Shown piece by piece: positions 6,505 through 14,751 of a stretch of DNA of 18,995 bases. Below the pieces are notes generated by a model. The model did no database searches, was not told where the DNA came from, and saw nothing but the letters and a program-made list of their open reading frames with translations. The first letter of the stretch is position 1; every line of letters begins with the position of its first letter. The translations under genes and the position numbers were made by a program. Source of the stretch: Fiminaster sp050874705 (lineage in GTDB: Bacteria > Bacillota_I > Bacilli_A > RFN20 > CAG-826); assembly GCA_050874705.1 (NCBI GenBank), contig JBNMLE010000016.1, forward strand, positions 1 to 18,995. Reading direction: 5' to 3'.

Positions 6505-8343
6505 ATGGCATTTGGAATTTTATACGATTATTTAATGGGACAAACAATTGATGCATATCAATATTTTGGTGCTCATTTTGAAAATCGTAATGGTATTGAT
6601 GGCGTAATATTTAGACTTTACGCTCCGTGCGCTGATGATGTATCTGTTATTGGTGAATGGAATAATTTTAATATTTACGCTGATAAAATGAACAAAATAG
6701 ATATTAGTGGAACATTTGAGTTATTCATTCCGGGACTTAAGAATTATCAATCATATAAATTTCATTTCAAAAATGCTTATGGCCAATATGTTGATAAAGC
6801 TGATCCATTTGCATTTTATAGCGAATATAGACCAAATACATGTTCAAGATTATTTGACTATAAAAATTTTATTTGGCACGATTATGATTTCTTGAAGAAC
6901 AGAACAAGAAATTTTGATAAGCCGATGTCAATATATGAACTTCATTTGGGAAGTTGGAAAGGCCAAACAGACGGAAGAAATCTTTCATATGAAGAAATAG
7001 CGGATTACCTTATTCCTTATATAAAAGAACTTGGATATACTCACGTCGAAATAATGCCTATTGTTCAATATCCTTTTGATGGTTCATGGGGTTATCAAGC
7101 AACAGGTTTTTATAGCGTTGATTCTCGATACGGAAATCCTAAGCAACTCATGTCTTTCGTTGATAGAATGCATCAAGCAAATATAGGTGTTATTCTTGAT
7201 TTCGCACCTGTGCATTTTGCAAAGGATGATTTTGCTTTATTTAATTTTGATGGAAATCATCTTTTCGAATATAGCAATGAAAATAGAATGTTTTCACCAT
7301 GGGGAAGTGCTTATTTTGATTTAGGCAAAGACCCAGTTCGCTCTTTTTTGATGTCTGCGATGAATTATTTTGTTAGCGAATTTCATTTCGATGGCATAAG
7401 AGTGGACGCTGTGAGCAATATGATTTTCTTCGACGGTAATAAAGATAAAGGCCAAAATGATGGAGCAATTGAATTCTTAAAAAGACTTAATTCATATATG
7501 CATAATAGACATTGTTCTCTTATGATGATTGCCGAAGATAGCTCAGATTTTTATGGCGTCACAAAACCTCTTGATCAAAACGGGTTGGGATTTGATTATA
7601 AATGGGATTTAGGATGGATGAACGACACTCTTAAATATTATTCACTTGATCCAATTTATAAAAAATACGAACATAACAAAATCACTTTTTCTATGGCTTA
7701 TTTTTATAATGAGAATTTTTTATTACCATTTTCTCACGACGAAGTTGTTCATGGAAAAGGCACAATGATAAATAAAATGTGGGGAGATTATTACCAAAAA
7801 TTTGCGCTTTTAAGAAATCTTTATACTTATCAATATGCTCATCCTGGTAAAAAATTATCATTTATGGGTAATGAACTTGCTTCATTTGACGAATGGAATG
7901 AGAAAAAATCACTTCCTTGGGTTTTAAAAACTTACCCAATTCATGATTCTATTTCTCGCTTAATTAGAGATTTAAATCTCATTTATCAAAATCATACAGC
8001 AATGTATTTAAATGAATATAATCCGAATAATTTTTCATGGCTAATGGTGGATAATAATAACGATTCAATCTTAGCTTTTGAAAGATTTAATGAAGATGAA
8101 AGACTAGTATTTGTATTTAATAACACACCTAATTATTATGAGAATTATGAAATCGGTGTTAATAAATACGGCTATTATGAAGAGATTTTTAATAGCGATA
8201 AAGATGTTTATGGCGGTAATAATCAATATAACGGTTTAAAAGCTAGAGCCACCAAATATGGTCCATATAATAAACCATATAAAATTAGAATTAAAATTGC
8301 TTCATTTGGAGCAATGATATTTAAATATAAGAAGGTAAGATAA
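6505..8343 (+). CDS. glgB: 1,4-alpha-glucan branching enzyme
   Basis: Glycogen branching enzyme (GH13): cuts alpha-1,4-glucan chains and rejoins them as alpha-1,6 branches in the cytoplasm. Numbered from the chosen ATG (612 residues), the AYQYFGAH start is followed by a CBM48-type domain (about 20-115) and the catalytic barrel. ELHLGSW and the PFDGSWGYQATGFY loop mark the family. DGIRVDAV holds the nucleophile Asp301, MIAEDSS the acid/base Glu344, and LPFSHDEVVHGK holds Asp412. The region after the nucleophile is the short Bacillota form. I chose 6505 because AGGA lies 6 nt before it; the alternative ATG at 6466 adds 13 residues but has no ribosome binding site. glgP follows after 1 nt. glgC and glgA, which make the glucan, are not in the window. 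Confidence 0.96.
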   Translation: MAFGILYDYLMGQTIDAYQYFGAHFENRNGIDGVIFRLYAPCADDVSVIGEWNNFNIYADKMNKIDISGTFELFIPGLKNYQSYKFHFKNAYGQYVDKADPFAFYSEYRPNTCSRLFDYKNFIWHDYDFLKNRTRNFDKPMSIYELHLGSWKGQTDGRNLSYEEIADYLIPYIKELGYTHVEIMPIVQYPFDGSWGYQATGFYSVDSRYGNPKQLMSFVDRMHQANIGVILDFAPVHFAKDDFALFNFDGNHLFEYSNENRMFSPWGSAYFDLGKDPVRSFLMSAMNYFVSEFHFDGIRVDAVSNMIFFDGNKDKGQNDGAIEFLKRLNSYMHNRHCSLMMIAEDSSDFYGVTKPLDQNGLGFDYKWDLGWMNDTLKYYSLDPIYKKYEHNKITFSMAYFYNENFLLPFSHDEVVHGKGTMINKMWGDYYQKFALLRNLYTYQYAHPGKKLSFMGNELASFDEWNEKKSLPWVLKTYPIHDSISRLIRDLNLIYQNHTAMYLNEYNPNNFSWLMVDNNNDSILAFERFNEDERLVFVFNNTPNYYENYEIGVNKYGYYEEIFNSDKDVYGGNNQYNGLKARATKYGPYNKPYKIRIKIASFGAMIFKYKKVR

Positions 8344-8344
8344 T

Positions 8345-10765
8345 ATGCACATGTTTTCAAATGTAGAAGCATTTAAAGAAAGCTTCAAAAAACGTTTAGC
8401 GGCTAAATATTCAAATACTATTGAAGATAGCCATATCACTGAACAATATGACATTTTAGGAGAAATGGTTAGAGACTACGCTAACTACGACTGGAGAAAT
8501 GTTCGTGAAGAAGTAAGAACAGAAGATAAAAAACAATTAATTTATTTTTCAATGGAATTCTTAATGGGAAGACTATTGATGAACAATTTAATGAACTTAG
8601 GTATATACGATGTTGCGAAAAAGGGACTTGCAGAACTCGGTATCGACATCAATAAAATCGAAGACCAGGAAAGCGATGCTGGCCTTGGAAACGGTGGTCT
8701 TGGCCGTTTAGCAGCATGTTTTTTAGATTCAATTTCATCTTTAGGATATCCTGTTCAAGGCAACTGCATTCGTTATGAATATGGATTTTTCCGTCAATTA
8801 ATTGACCATGGCAAACAATTTGAAATTCCGGATCAATGGTTGGCAGATGGATTTGTTTTCGAAGTAAGAAAGCCAAAACACGCAGTTGAAGTAGAATTTG
8901 GTGGATTTACTGAAACATATATGAAAAATAATGGCGAATTCGCTATGAGAACTGTAAACGCAACTCATGTCCGCGCTGTTCCATATGATGTTTCAATTAT
9001 TGGATATAGAAATAGCGTTACAAACACATTGCGTCTTTGGTCTGCTGAACCAAGTGAAAAAAATCTTCCAAAGAACACATCTTTTGAAAGCTATTTAACT
9101 ACTCTTAAAGAATTATCACATGGTCTTTATCCTGATGATTCCACTGAACATGGTCGTATTTTAAGACTTAAACAACAATATTTCCTTGTTTCAAGCGGAC
9201 TTCAAAGTGTTTTAAGAGAACATTATAGACGTCATCACACTCTTCTTAATTTAGCGGATTTTTATGTATTCCAATTAAATGACACTCATCCTATTTTAGC
9301 TATTCCAGAATTTATGAGACTTATGATGGATATGTATGGCTATGGATGGGATGAAACATTCGAAGTTGTTAAAAAATGTTTTGCTTATACTAACCATACA
9401 ATTATGCAAGAAGCTCTTGAACGTTGGCCAATTAATTATGTTCAACAAGTTTGCCCACGTTGCTATATGATTATCGAAGAAATTAATCGTCGTTTTAATC
9501 AATATATGAACGAGAAAAATGTCGATGGATACGCAAAATATCAAATGCAAATCATCAAAGATGGACAAATTCATATGGCTAATTTAGCCATCGTTGCTTC
9601 ATTTTCAGTTAATGGTGTTGCAAAACTCCACACAAATATTCTTGAAAATGAAACATTCAAAGATTTCTATGCTTTATTCCCTGAAAAATTTAATAATAAA
9701 ACAAACGGTGTAACTCATAGAAGATGGCTTATGTATTCCAATCCTGCTTTAGCGGATCTTATTAGTGAAAAAATATCTAATAAATGGGTTTTAGATATGG
9801 AACATGAAATTGATAAATTTGAACAATTTAAAGATGATCCAATTGTCCAAAAACGCATTTTAGATATCAAACACGAAAATAAAATTAAATTAGCAAAATA
9901 TATCAAAGAAAAAATGGATATCGATGTTGATGTTGATTCAATATTTGATGTTCAAATAAAGCGCCTTCATGCTTATAAGCGTCAATTATTAAATATTTTC
10001 CATGTTATGTATTTATATCAACGCATGAAAGAAGATTCTAATTTTAGAATTCATCCACATACATTCATTTTTGGAGCAAAAGCCGCACCAAGTTATGTAT
10101 ATGCAAAGAAAATTATTGAACTTATTTTAGCGGTGGCAAATGTTGTTAATAATGATCCAGAAATTAGTAAATATATGAAAGTTATATTTATCGAAAACTA
10201 TGGTGTCACTTTAGCAGAACTCATTATTCCTGCTGCTGATGTAAGTGAACAAATATCAACTGCTTCTAAAGAAGCAAGTGGTACATCGAATATGAAACTT
10301 ATGATGAATGGCGCTATTACATTAGGTACCATGGATGGTGCTAATGTTGAAATTCATGATTTTGTTGGCGATGACAACATTGTAATATTTGGTTTATCTA
10401 GCGATGAGGTTTTATCTTATTACGCTAATGGTGGATATAATGCTTGGGATGAATATAACAATAACGAAAATATTAAAAAAGTTATGAATTCATTATTTGA
10501 TGGACCATGGGTTGATAAACCAAATCGTTTCCAACTTATATTCGACGAAATCATGAATAATAACGATTGTTACTTTATTCTTAAAGATTTTGATTCTTAT
10601 GTAAAAGCACAAGAAAAAATCAATTCTTTATATCTTGATAGAAATAAATGGGCCAGCATGTGCATTGTTAATATTGCAAGAAGTGGTTATTTTACAAGTG
10701 ATAGAACAATTAAAGAATATGTAAATGATATTTGGCATTTAACAAAGGTTGGAAACAATGAATAA
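8345..10765 (+). CDS. glgP: Glycogen phosphorylase
   Basis: GT35 glycogen/starch phosphorylase, PLP-dependent, releasing glucose 1-phosphate from alpha-1,4-glucan ends. Its 806 residues are the normal family length. YFSMEFLMGR is at 67-76, DAGLGNGGLGRLAACFLDS at 111-129 and the substrate-channel segment IRYEYGFFRQ at 142-151. KRLHAYKRQLLN is at 539-550. The PLP site is in EASGTSNMKLMMNGA, giving Lys651 as the Schiff-base lysine. The start at 8345 is 1 nt after the glgB stop and has AAGG 9 nt upstream; an ATG two codons further in is possible. Coupling with glgB suggests joint control of branching and breakdown of storage glucan. Confidence 0.97.
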   Translation: MHMFSNVEAFKESFKKRLAAKYSNTIEDSHITEQYDILGEMVRDYANYDWRNVREEVRTEDKKQLIYFSMEFLMGRLLMNNLMNLGIYDVAKKGLAELGIDINKIEDQESDAGLGNGGLGRLAACFLDSISSLGYPVQGNCIRYEYGFFRQLIDHGKQFEIPDQWLADGFVFEVRKPKHAVEVEFGGFTETYMKNNGEFAMRTVNATHVRAVPYDVSIIGYRNSVTNTLRLWSAEPSEKNLPKNTSFESYLTTLKELSHGLYPDDSTEHGRILRLKQQYFLVSSGLQSVLREHYRRHHTLLNLADFYVFQLNDTHPILAIPEFMRLMMDMYGYGWDETFEVVKKCFAYTNHTIMQEALERWPINYVQQVCPRCYMIIEEINRRFNQYMNEKNVDGYAKYQMQIIKDGQIHMANLAIVASFSVNGVAKLHTNILENETFKDFYALFPEKFNNKTNGVTHRRWLMYSNPALADLISEKISNKWVLDMEHEIDKFEQFKDDPIVQKRILDIKHENKIKLAKYIKEKMDIDVDVDSIFDVQIKRLHAYKRQLLNIFHVMYLYQRMKEDSNFRIHPHTFIFGAKAAPSYVYAKKIIELILAVANVVNNDPEISKYMKVIFIENYGVTLAELIIPAADVSEQISTASKEASGTSNMKLMMNGAITLGTMDGANVEIHDFVGDDNIVIFGLSSDEVLSYYANGGYNAWDEYNNNENIKKVMNSLFDGPWVDKPNRFQLIFDEIMNNNDCYFILKDFDSYVKAQEKINSLYLDRNKWASMCIVNIARSGYFTSDRTIKEYVNDIWHLTKVGNNE

Positions 10766-11252
10766 TATCAATCTTGAAAAATTATATAAATATCAACAAG
10801 AATTAGATGAAGAAATAGCTAATATTCATCATGTTGATTATAAATCAACGCATCAAAAAAGACTTTTAGCATTGCTTGTTGAAATTGGTGAACTCGCTAA
10901 TGAAACGCGATGCTTTAAATATTGGTCAAATAAAGGTCCATCACCAAAAGAGAGAATAATGGATGAATACGCAGATGGGCTTCATTTCTTTCTTTCGCTA
11001 GGAATACCACTTAAAACAACAAAACTTGAATATGAATTAAATAAAAATGAAGAAGATTTAACAGATCAATTTCATAAGCTTTATTCTTTAATAGTGGTTT
11101 TACAAAATAATTATAATCTTGAAAACTATATTAAGGCTTTTTCTTACTTTTTAAATCTTGCTTATTCGCTTGATATGACATCAAATGATATTGTTGATTC
11201 ATACATGAAGAAATTAAATGTAAATCATAAAAGGCAAGAAACAAATTATTAA
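10758..11252 (+). CDS. Dimeric all-alpha dUTPase (dUTPase_2 family)
   Basis: Probable dUTP diphosphatase of the all-alpha, MazG-related type: dUTP to dUMP + diphosphate, which keeps uracil out of DNA and feeds dTMP synthesis. From the ATG at 10758 the protein has 164 residues. The metal-binding pattern is complete: E42-x-x-E45 in LLVEIGELANE, then E70-x-x-D73 in MDEYADGLHF. ELANETRCFKYWS and the C-terminal YMKKLNVNHKRQ are typical of the family. The gene overlaps the end of glgP by 8 nt in another frame, so it is translated from the glycogen operon mRNA; AAAGG lies 9 nt before the ATG. A TTG at 10749 is a weaker start. A related all-alpha NTP pyrophosphohydrolase activity cannot be excluded. 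Confidence 0.88.
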   Translation: MNNINLEKLYKYQQELDEEIANIHHVDYKSTHQKRLLALLVEIGELANETRCFKYWSNKGPSPKERIMDEYADGLHFFLSLGIPLKTTKLEYELNKNEEDLTDQFHKLYSLIVVLQNNYNLENYIKAFSYFLNLAYSLDMTSNDIVDSYMKKLNVNHKRQETNY

Positions 11253-11256
11253 CAAA

Positions 11257-11280
11257 AAAACATCTCTCGCGAGATGTTTT
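11257..11280. terminator. Bidirectional terminator
   Basis: A perfect 10-bp stem (11257-11266 with 11271-11280) closes a tetraloop TCGC on plus and GCGA on minus. A-rich and T-rich flanks on both sides let it end the dUTPase mRNA and the converging lipoprotein mRNA. The minus-strand GCGA loop is the same as in the terminator at 1343-1362. Confidence 0.85.
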
Positions 11281-11296
11281 ATTTTTTATAAATATA

Positions 11297-11737
11297 CTAT
11301 TTATAAGAGACAGTGAATTTGAGTGAAGAATCGCCACTTGTGAGGTTATAGCTAACAAGGAAACCCTTATCGTTCCATTCGCTGTTTTCTGATGAAGTGA
11401 CTTTTCCTTCAGAATCTTTTGCTTCATAGCTATAAGAGAATCCGCTTCCTTTAGCGTATGTAGCACCTTCGACTTCTCCAACGACTTTTGCTTGATATGT
11501 GTTGACTAATGTAACATAGCCAGCAGCAGCAACATCGGTTGAAGCAAAGATTTTAAGAGTTGTTGAATAAGATAATGTATATGTCTTATCAGTAGCTTTT
11601 ACTTCTGCGGAATTGTAACCATGATTACCAACATTCATTGCAGCTTCATGGAATTCAGCATAAGTACATTTTGAATTACAACCAGCAAGGGCTAAGACTG
11701 CTCCTAGTGCTAAAATTGTTTTTGTTAATTTTTTCAT
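11297..11737 (-). CDS. Small lipoprotein of unknown function
   Basis: Predicted lipoprotein of 146 residues: KK at the start, a hydrophobic stretch at residues 7-16 and lipobox LAGC with Cys20. The mature part is polar and Tyr-, Ser- and Lys-rich with alternating hydrophobic residues, suggesting beta strands. It ends in SLKFTVSYK. A second cysteine follows closely (Cys24). No known family is recognised. It resembles in style, but not clearly in sequence, the N-terminal modules of the large lipoproteins at 1361-6101. AAGGAG lies 10 nt before the ATG. The four-helix membrane protein gene ends 55 bp upstream on the same strand with no clear terminator between, so co-transcription is likely. Confidence 0.75.
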   Translation of the reverse strand: MKKLTKTILALGAVLALAGCNSKCTYAEFHEAAMNVGNHGYNSAEVKATDKTYTLSYSTTLKIFASTDVAAAGYVTLVNTYQAKVVGEVEGATYAKGSGFSYSYEAKDSEGKVTSSENSEWNDKGFLVSYNLTSGDSSLKFTVSYK

Positions 11738-11792
11738 TTTTTATTAACTCCTTATATAAAAATTATTTATCAAAATAGTGTAATAATCAACA

Positions 11793-12293
11793 TTATTTTA
11801 TTAATGCTGTACCAACAAATGATAAAGCACCAGCAAAAGAATATGAGCCACAAAGAATTGCGCCAATTTCTGTTGTAACATTGTTTGCATCGTCAATGCC
11901 GTTAGCGGAAGCGAAGTTGTATTTTCCTACAAACATGAAAACACCAGCGACAATTAATAATAAAGCAGCAACTGCAAGAACGATTTTTCCAACAAGACCT
12001 TTACCGACAAAACCAAATAAACCAAGAAGCGCACTTAATGCAATAAGAATAAAGCCAATTAAGAATAAAGCTGTGATTTTGATTTCATAAAGTGTAGTTG
12101 TGGTTGTAATCCCCATTATTGTTGAACTAAAAATTTCTTTATGTCCAAATGCTACTTTAAAACCATCAAGATCATAAGCTGATGTTTTAATGAATGGGCA
12201 TAAAAACATTGTGATTGCAACAATTGCAAAAATTAAACCTGCAAGAATTAAACTTTTTCCAAATGTTGAGTTTTTGACTTTTGTTTTTTTCAT
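11793..12293 (-). CDS. Four-helix membrane protein of unknown function
   Basis: Predicted integral membrane protein of 166 residues, not matching a family I recognise. Four hydrophobic segments are seen at about 12-34, 72-97, 103-123 and 143-165. A polar loop (35-70), probably outside, has a GITTTTT run. A second polar loop (124-142) lies before the last helix. The start is positively charged (KKTKVK), placing the N-terminus inside. The ATG has an ideal AAGGAGG with a 7-nt spacer, predicting strong translation. It is the first gene of a probable two-gene unit with the small lipoprotein downstream. The pairing of a membrane protein and a lipoprotein suggests an envelope role but nothing more precise. 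Confidence 0.72.
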   Translation of the reverse strand: MKKTKVKNSTFGKSLILAGLIFAIVAITMFLCPFIKTSAYDLDGFKVAFGHKEIFSSTIMGITTTTTLYEIKITALFLIGFILIALSALLGLFGFVGKGLVGKIVLAVAALLLIVAGVFMFVGKYNFASANGIDDANNVTTEIGAILCGSYSFAGALSFVGTALIK

Positions 12294-12314
12294 AAATTAT
12301 CCTCCTTCTTTTTT

Positions 12315-12343
12315 ATAATATAAAAAGTTAGGATAATTTTGAA
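12315..12343 (-). promoter_or_regulatory. Promoter of the membrane protein / lipoprotein pair
   Basis: On the minus strand, -35 TTCAAA (12343-12338), a 17-bp spacer and -10 TATTAT (12320-12315) are present. The predicted start lies at the edge of the ribosome binding site, which would make an unusually short leader, so the exact -10 is uncertain. Confidence 0.5.
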
Positions 12344-12366
12344 CATATTTTTAAAGAAAATAAAAA

Positions 12367-12386
12367 GTCTCGATATATTGAGACTA
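12367..12386 (-). terminator. Terminator of the DUF523 gene
   Basis: A 6-bp stem AGTCTC/GAGACT with an 8-nt AT-rich loop starts right after the stop codon and is followed on the minus strand by TTTTTATTTTC. Confidence 0.75.
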
Positions 12387-12387
12387 A

Positions 12388-12819
12388 TTATAATAATTTA
12401 TCAATTTCTTCCTCTGAATAAACATCAATACCGTTTTGGCTTAATAGTTTAGCGGTGATGCCCATTCCAGGAATTTTTTTATCAGTGAAGTAACCGTCGT
12501 GAATTTTATGAGTGCCACAAGAAGGAGAATTTTCTTTTAATACAGCTTTAGTAATACCAAGATATTTGCATAACGCTAAAGCTTTATTAGCCCCTTTTTC
12601 AAATTCTCTTGTTACATTTTTTCCTTCTTTATTAATTACTTGTAATCCTTTTATTTCACTTGGAATTCTAGGAATTGGAAGTCCGCCTTCACATTCTGGA
12701 CAGAAAAGCACTAAATCATATTTTTCTTTTAGTTTTTCAACATTAGGATTATAGCATCCTTGTCCTTTGTAATTTACTTTATCGCCTACTAGGCATGCTG
12801 ATATTAATATTTTTGCCAT
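12388..12819 (-). CDS. DUF523 family protein, TudS-like [4Fe-4S] desulfurase fold
   Basis: Cytoplasmic protein of 143 residues of the DUF523 (YbbK) family. One studied member is the thiouracil desulfurase TudS, which holds a [4Fe-4S] cluster by three cysteines and removes sulfur from thiolated uracil. The matching cysteines here are Cys9 (SACLVG), Cys40 (LFCPEC, followed by Glu42) and Cys101 (NSPSCGTH, preceded by Ser100), so the cluster site looks intact. GGLPIPR is also typical. Desulfurase activity is inferred from the family only; many members are uncharacterised. The ATG at 12819 has no Shine-Dalgarno sequence, and a TATTAT lies about 10 nt upstream, so the mRNA may be leaderless. A GTG at 12834 would add five residues but also lacks a ribosome binding site. 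Confidence 0.88.
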   Translation of the reverse strand: MAKILISACLVGDKVNYKGQGCYNPNVEKLKEKYDLVLFCPECEGGLPIPRIPSEIKGLQVINKEGKNVTREFEKGANKALALCKYLGITKAVLKENSPSCGTHKIHDGYFTDKKIPGMGITAKLLSQNGIDVYSEEEIDKLL

Positions 12820-12832
12820 GAAAATATAATAC

Positions 12833-12847
12833 ACTATCTATGATAGT
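12833..12847. promoter_or_regulatory. Operator-like inverted repeat in a divergent promoter region
   Basis: ACTATC-TAT-GATAGT is a perfect 6+6 inverted repeat with a 3-bp centre, lying between the divergent DUF523 and SHOCT genes and just upstream of the TATTAT of the former. The size suits a dimeric repressor site. No regulator gene is next to it. Confidence 0.35.
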
Positions 12848-12897
12848 AAAGCGATGAGAACTTTTATAATTTATATAATTGTGATAGCATAATTATA

Positions 12898-13350
12898 ATG
12901 AAAACAGCATCAAAAACTTTTATTATTATCGGAATCATTGCTAATGTTCTTTTGGCAATATTATCTTTTGTTTATTCCCCATATGAATATCAGTCTTTTA
13001 TAGTTTCAATAAGAATAATCTATATTGTTATTTCAATTATTTCTCTTATTATCGGTTGTATTGCATTTCAAACAATGGAAGAAGAAAACAAAAGCGTCGC
13101 AGTTGGAGTTTTTTGTATTATATTTTGTTCAAAATTAGGTGGAATATTTTATCTATGCTGGAGACCTAGTATTAAAACTTCAAAAGAAAATAATTCAATA
13201 TCAAAACCTATAATGCCAGAAGTAGAAAACGATTCTAAAAACGAAGGCATTGAACAAAAACTTATTACTTTAAATAAATTAAGAGATGAAGGCCTAATTT
13301 CTCCTGAAGAATATGATGTAAAACGCAAAGAACTCTTAGATAGAATTTAA
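12898..13350 (+). CDS. SHOCT-domain membrane protein
   Basis: Predicted membrane protein of 150 residues. Three hydrophobic segments are seen at about 7-27, 35-57 and 66-87. A polar linker (90-115) follows, then a C-terminal SHOCT domain (117-149) with the usual L-x-x-L-x-x-EGLISPEEYDVKRKELL pattern. SHOCT domains are short helical modules found at the ends of many membrane and enzyme proteins and are thought to mediate oligomer formation; the role here is unknown. No ribosome binding site precedes the ATG. TATAAT sequences at 12865 and 12874 suggest a very short leader or a leaderless mRNA. The metallopeptidase gene starts 6 nt after the stop, so the two are one transcription unit. Confidence 0.82.
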   Translation: MKTASKTFIIIGIIANVLLAILSFVYSPYEYQSFIVSIRIIYIVISIISLIIGCIAFQTMEEENKSVAVGVFCIIFCSKLGGIFYLCWRPSIKTSKENNSISKPIMPEVENDSKNEGIEQKLITLNKLRDEGLISPEEYDVKRKELLDRI

Positions 13351-13356
13351 ATTTGT

Positions 13357-13959
13357 ATGAAAAATAGCAAAATTATCGATGTTGAAATAGATAATAAAAT
13401 ATATCCTGTTCAGATTATTTATAAAAGGCAAAAGGGAATTTATTTAAGATACAAAAACGATCAATTTCTTTGTACAAGCCCTTTTTTTGTTGATGATAAA
13501 AGACTTATTTCATTTTTTAAAAAAGCAATTCCTTCTTTAAATAGAAAAATAAGTAAAAGAAATAAAAAAGAGTCTCCAATTGGAGATAACTATACATACC
13601 TTCTTGGCGAAAAAATAAATAAGAAGTTAACTAAAGAAGAATTATTTTTGATTGCACAAGAAAAATTGACTGAGTTAACAAGAAAATATGAAAGAATAAT
13701 GAAAATTAATATTCATTATAATATAAGAATAAAAATAATGAAGGGTAGATATGGTTCAAATTCCATGAAAACACATTCATTATCGTATCAATTAGATTTG
13801 ATACATTATAGTGAAGAGATAATATCATCTGTTGTTATTCACGAACTCGCTCATCATTATCATAGAAATCATCAAAAATTATTTTATAGATGTGTGCTAA
13901 AATATTGTCCTAACTATTATGAATTAAAAAAGAAACTTCGAAAAGGAATATATAAATAA
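13357..13959 (+). CDS. YgjP-like zinc metallopeptidase (SprT/M48-related)
   Basis: Probable cytoplasmic metal-dependent hydrolase of the YgjP/DUF45 family, 200 residues. The zinc site is clear: VVIHELAHHYHRNHQKLF with His162, Glu163 and His166, and His172 as the likely third ligand. Upstream RYGSNSMKTHSLSYQLDLI (131-149) matches the family's R-x-G-S-x-S strand before the helix, and KYCPNYYELKKKL matches its P-x-Y end. Substrates of this family are poorly known. It is a little shorter at the N-terminus than usual. No clear ribosome binding site precedes the ATG, so coupling to the SHOCT gene 6 nt upstream is likely. Its stop overlaps the next start (TAATG). Confidence 0.88.
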   Translation: MKNSKIIDVEIDNKIYPVQIIYKRQKGIYLRYKNDQFLCTSPFFVDDKRLISFFKKAIPSLNRKISKRNKKESPIGDNYTYLLGEKINKKLTKEELFLIAQEKLTELTRKYERIMKINIHYNIRIKIMKGRYGSNSMKTHSLSYQLDLIHYSEEIISSVVIHELAHHYHRNHQKLFYRCVLKYCPNYYELKKKLRKGIYK

Positions 13960-14681
13960 TGATTTATTACATAACGTCTAAACAAAATAGCAAAATCAAA
14001 GATGTATTATCACTATATAAAAATAATATAAGAGAAAAAGAAAGAAAATTTATTGTTGAAGGTTTTCATTTATTAGAAATGGCTTTGAATAATAATAAAG
14101 TTGAATCAATTTTCACTTTAAAACAAATAGATAATATTCCTGAAAATATTCCTCAATATATTATTAGTGAAGATATTTTAAATAAAATTAGTTTATTAAA
14201 GAATTCTCAAGGTGTTTTAGCGGTCGTTAAATATAATGACGAAAAACATATTTCTTCGAATAAAATCTTATATTTAGATGATGTTAGTGATCCTGGCAAT
14301 CTTGGTACAATATTAAGAACCGCTTTAGCGTTTTCTTATAAAGATATTATAGTTTCTAAAAATTGCTGTTCTATTTACAATGAAAAAGTAATTCAAGCAT
14401 CACAAGGAGCCATTTTTAAATTAAATATTATCCAAAAAGATTTTAATTATTTAAAAAAATTAAAAGATTATCAAATAATTGCCACTGAAATAAAAGGTTC
14501 AATTACATTAGATAAATTAAATAAAAAAGATAAATTTGTTTTAGTTTTAGGCAACGAATCTCGTGGCGTTAGAAATGAAATTTTATCATTAAGTGATGTT
14601 AGATTAAGAATTGATATTAATGATATTGAATCGCTTAATGTCGCTATCGCGGGAGCAATATTAATGTATGAATTAAAATAA
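13959..14681 (+). CDS. TrmH/SpoU-family RNA methyltransferase (YsgA-like)
   Basis: SAM-dependent RNA 2'-O-methyltransferase of the SPOUT class, 240 residues, probably acting on 23S rRNA or tRNA. An N-terminal substrate-binding domain (about 1-95, with RKFIVEGFHLLEMA) leads to the knotted catalytic domain. Motif 1 is LDDVSDPGNLGTILRTA with Asn114 and Arg120. Motif 2 is LVLGNESRGV at 195-204. Motif 3 is ESLNVAIAGAILMYEL at 224-239. B. subtilis has the family member ysgA just upstream of pheS, and the order here is the same. The exact target nucleotide cannot be read from sequence. The ATG overlaps the previous stop by 1 nt, with AAAAGGA 11 nt upstream. A separate promoter and T-box follow it. 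Confidence 0.93.
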   Translation: MIYYITSKQNSKIKDVLSLYKNNIREKERKFIVEGFHLLEMALNNNKVESIFTLKQIDNIPENIPQYIISEDILNKISLLKNSQGVLAVVKYNDEKHISSNKILYLDDVSDPGNLGTILRTALAFSYKDIIVSKNCCSIYNEKVIQASQGAIFKLNIIQKDFNYLKKLKDYQIIATEIKGSITLDKLNKKDKFVLVLGNESRGVRNEILSLSDVRLRIDINDIESLNVAIAGAILMYELK

Positions 14682-14717
14682 TTTTATTCTTCTGATTATT
14701 GTTTTATGTAAAATTGA

Positions 14718-14748
14718 TTGAATTATTAATAATTGATTATGCTATAAT
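14718..14748 (+). promoter_or_regulatory. Promoter of the pheST transcript (extended -10)
   Basis: TGCTATAAT (14740-14748) is a perfect extended -10. The best -35 is TTGAAT (14718-14723) with a long 19-bp spacer; the extended -10 makes a weak -35 acceptable. The predicted start near 14755 fits the start of the T-box. Confidence 0.7.
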
Positions 14749-14751
14749 CAT

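Noticed and set aside
8118..8130. Third copy of the CGGTGTGTC element on the minus strand
   Set aside because: Only a 7-base partial match inside glgB with no stem around it.
10749..10757. TTG start for the dUTPase gene
   Set aside because: The ATG three codons later has better placed AAAGG and gives the usual family N-terminus.
12820..12834. GTG start for the DUF523 gene
   Set aside because: The family begins with the strand ending in SACLVG right after the ATG at 12819; the added residues have no support.
14682..14710. Terminator after the RNA methyltransferase gene
   Set aside because: Only a weak AATAAT/ATTATT stem before a short T run; not enough to call.
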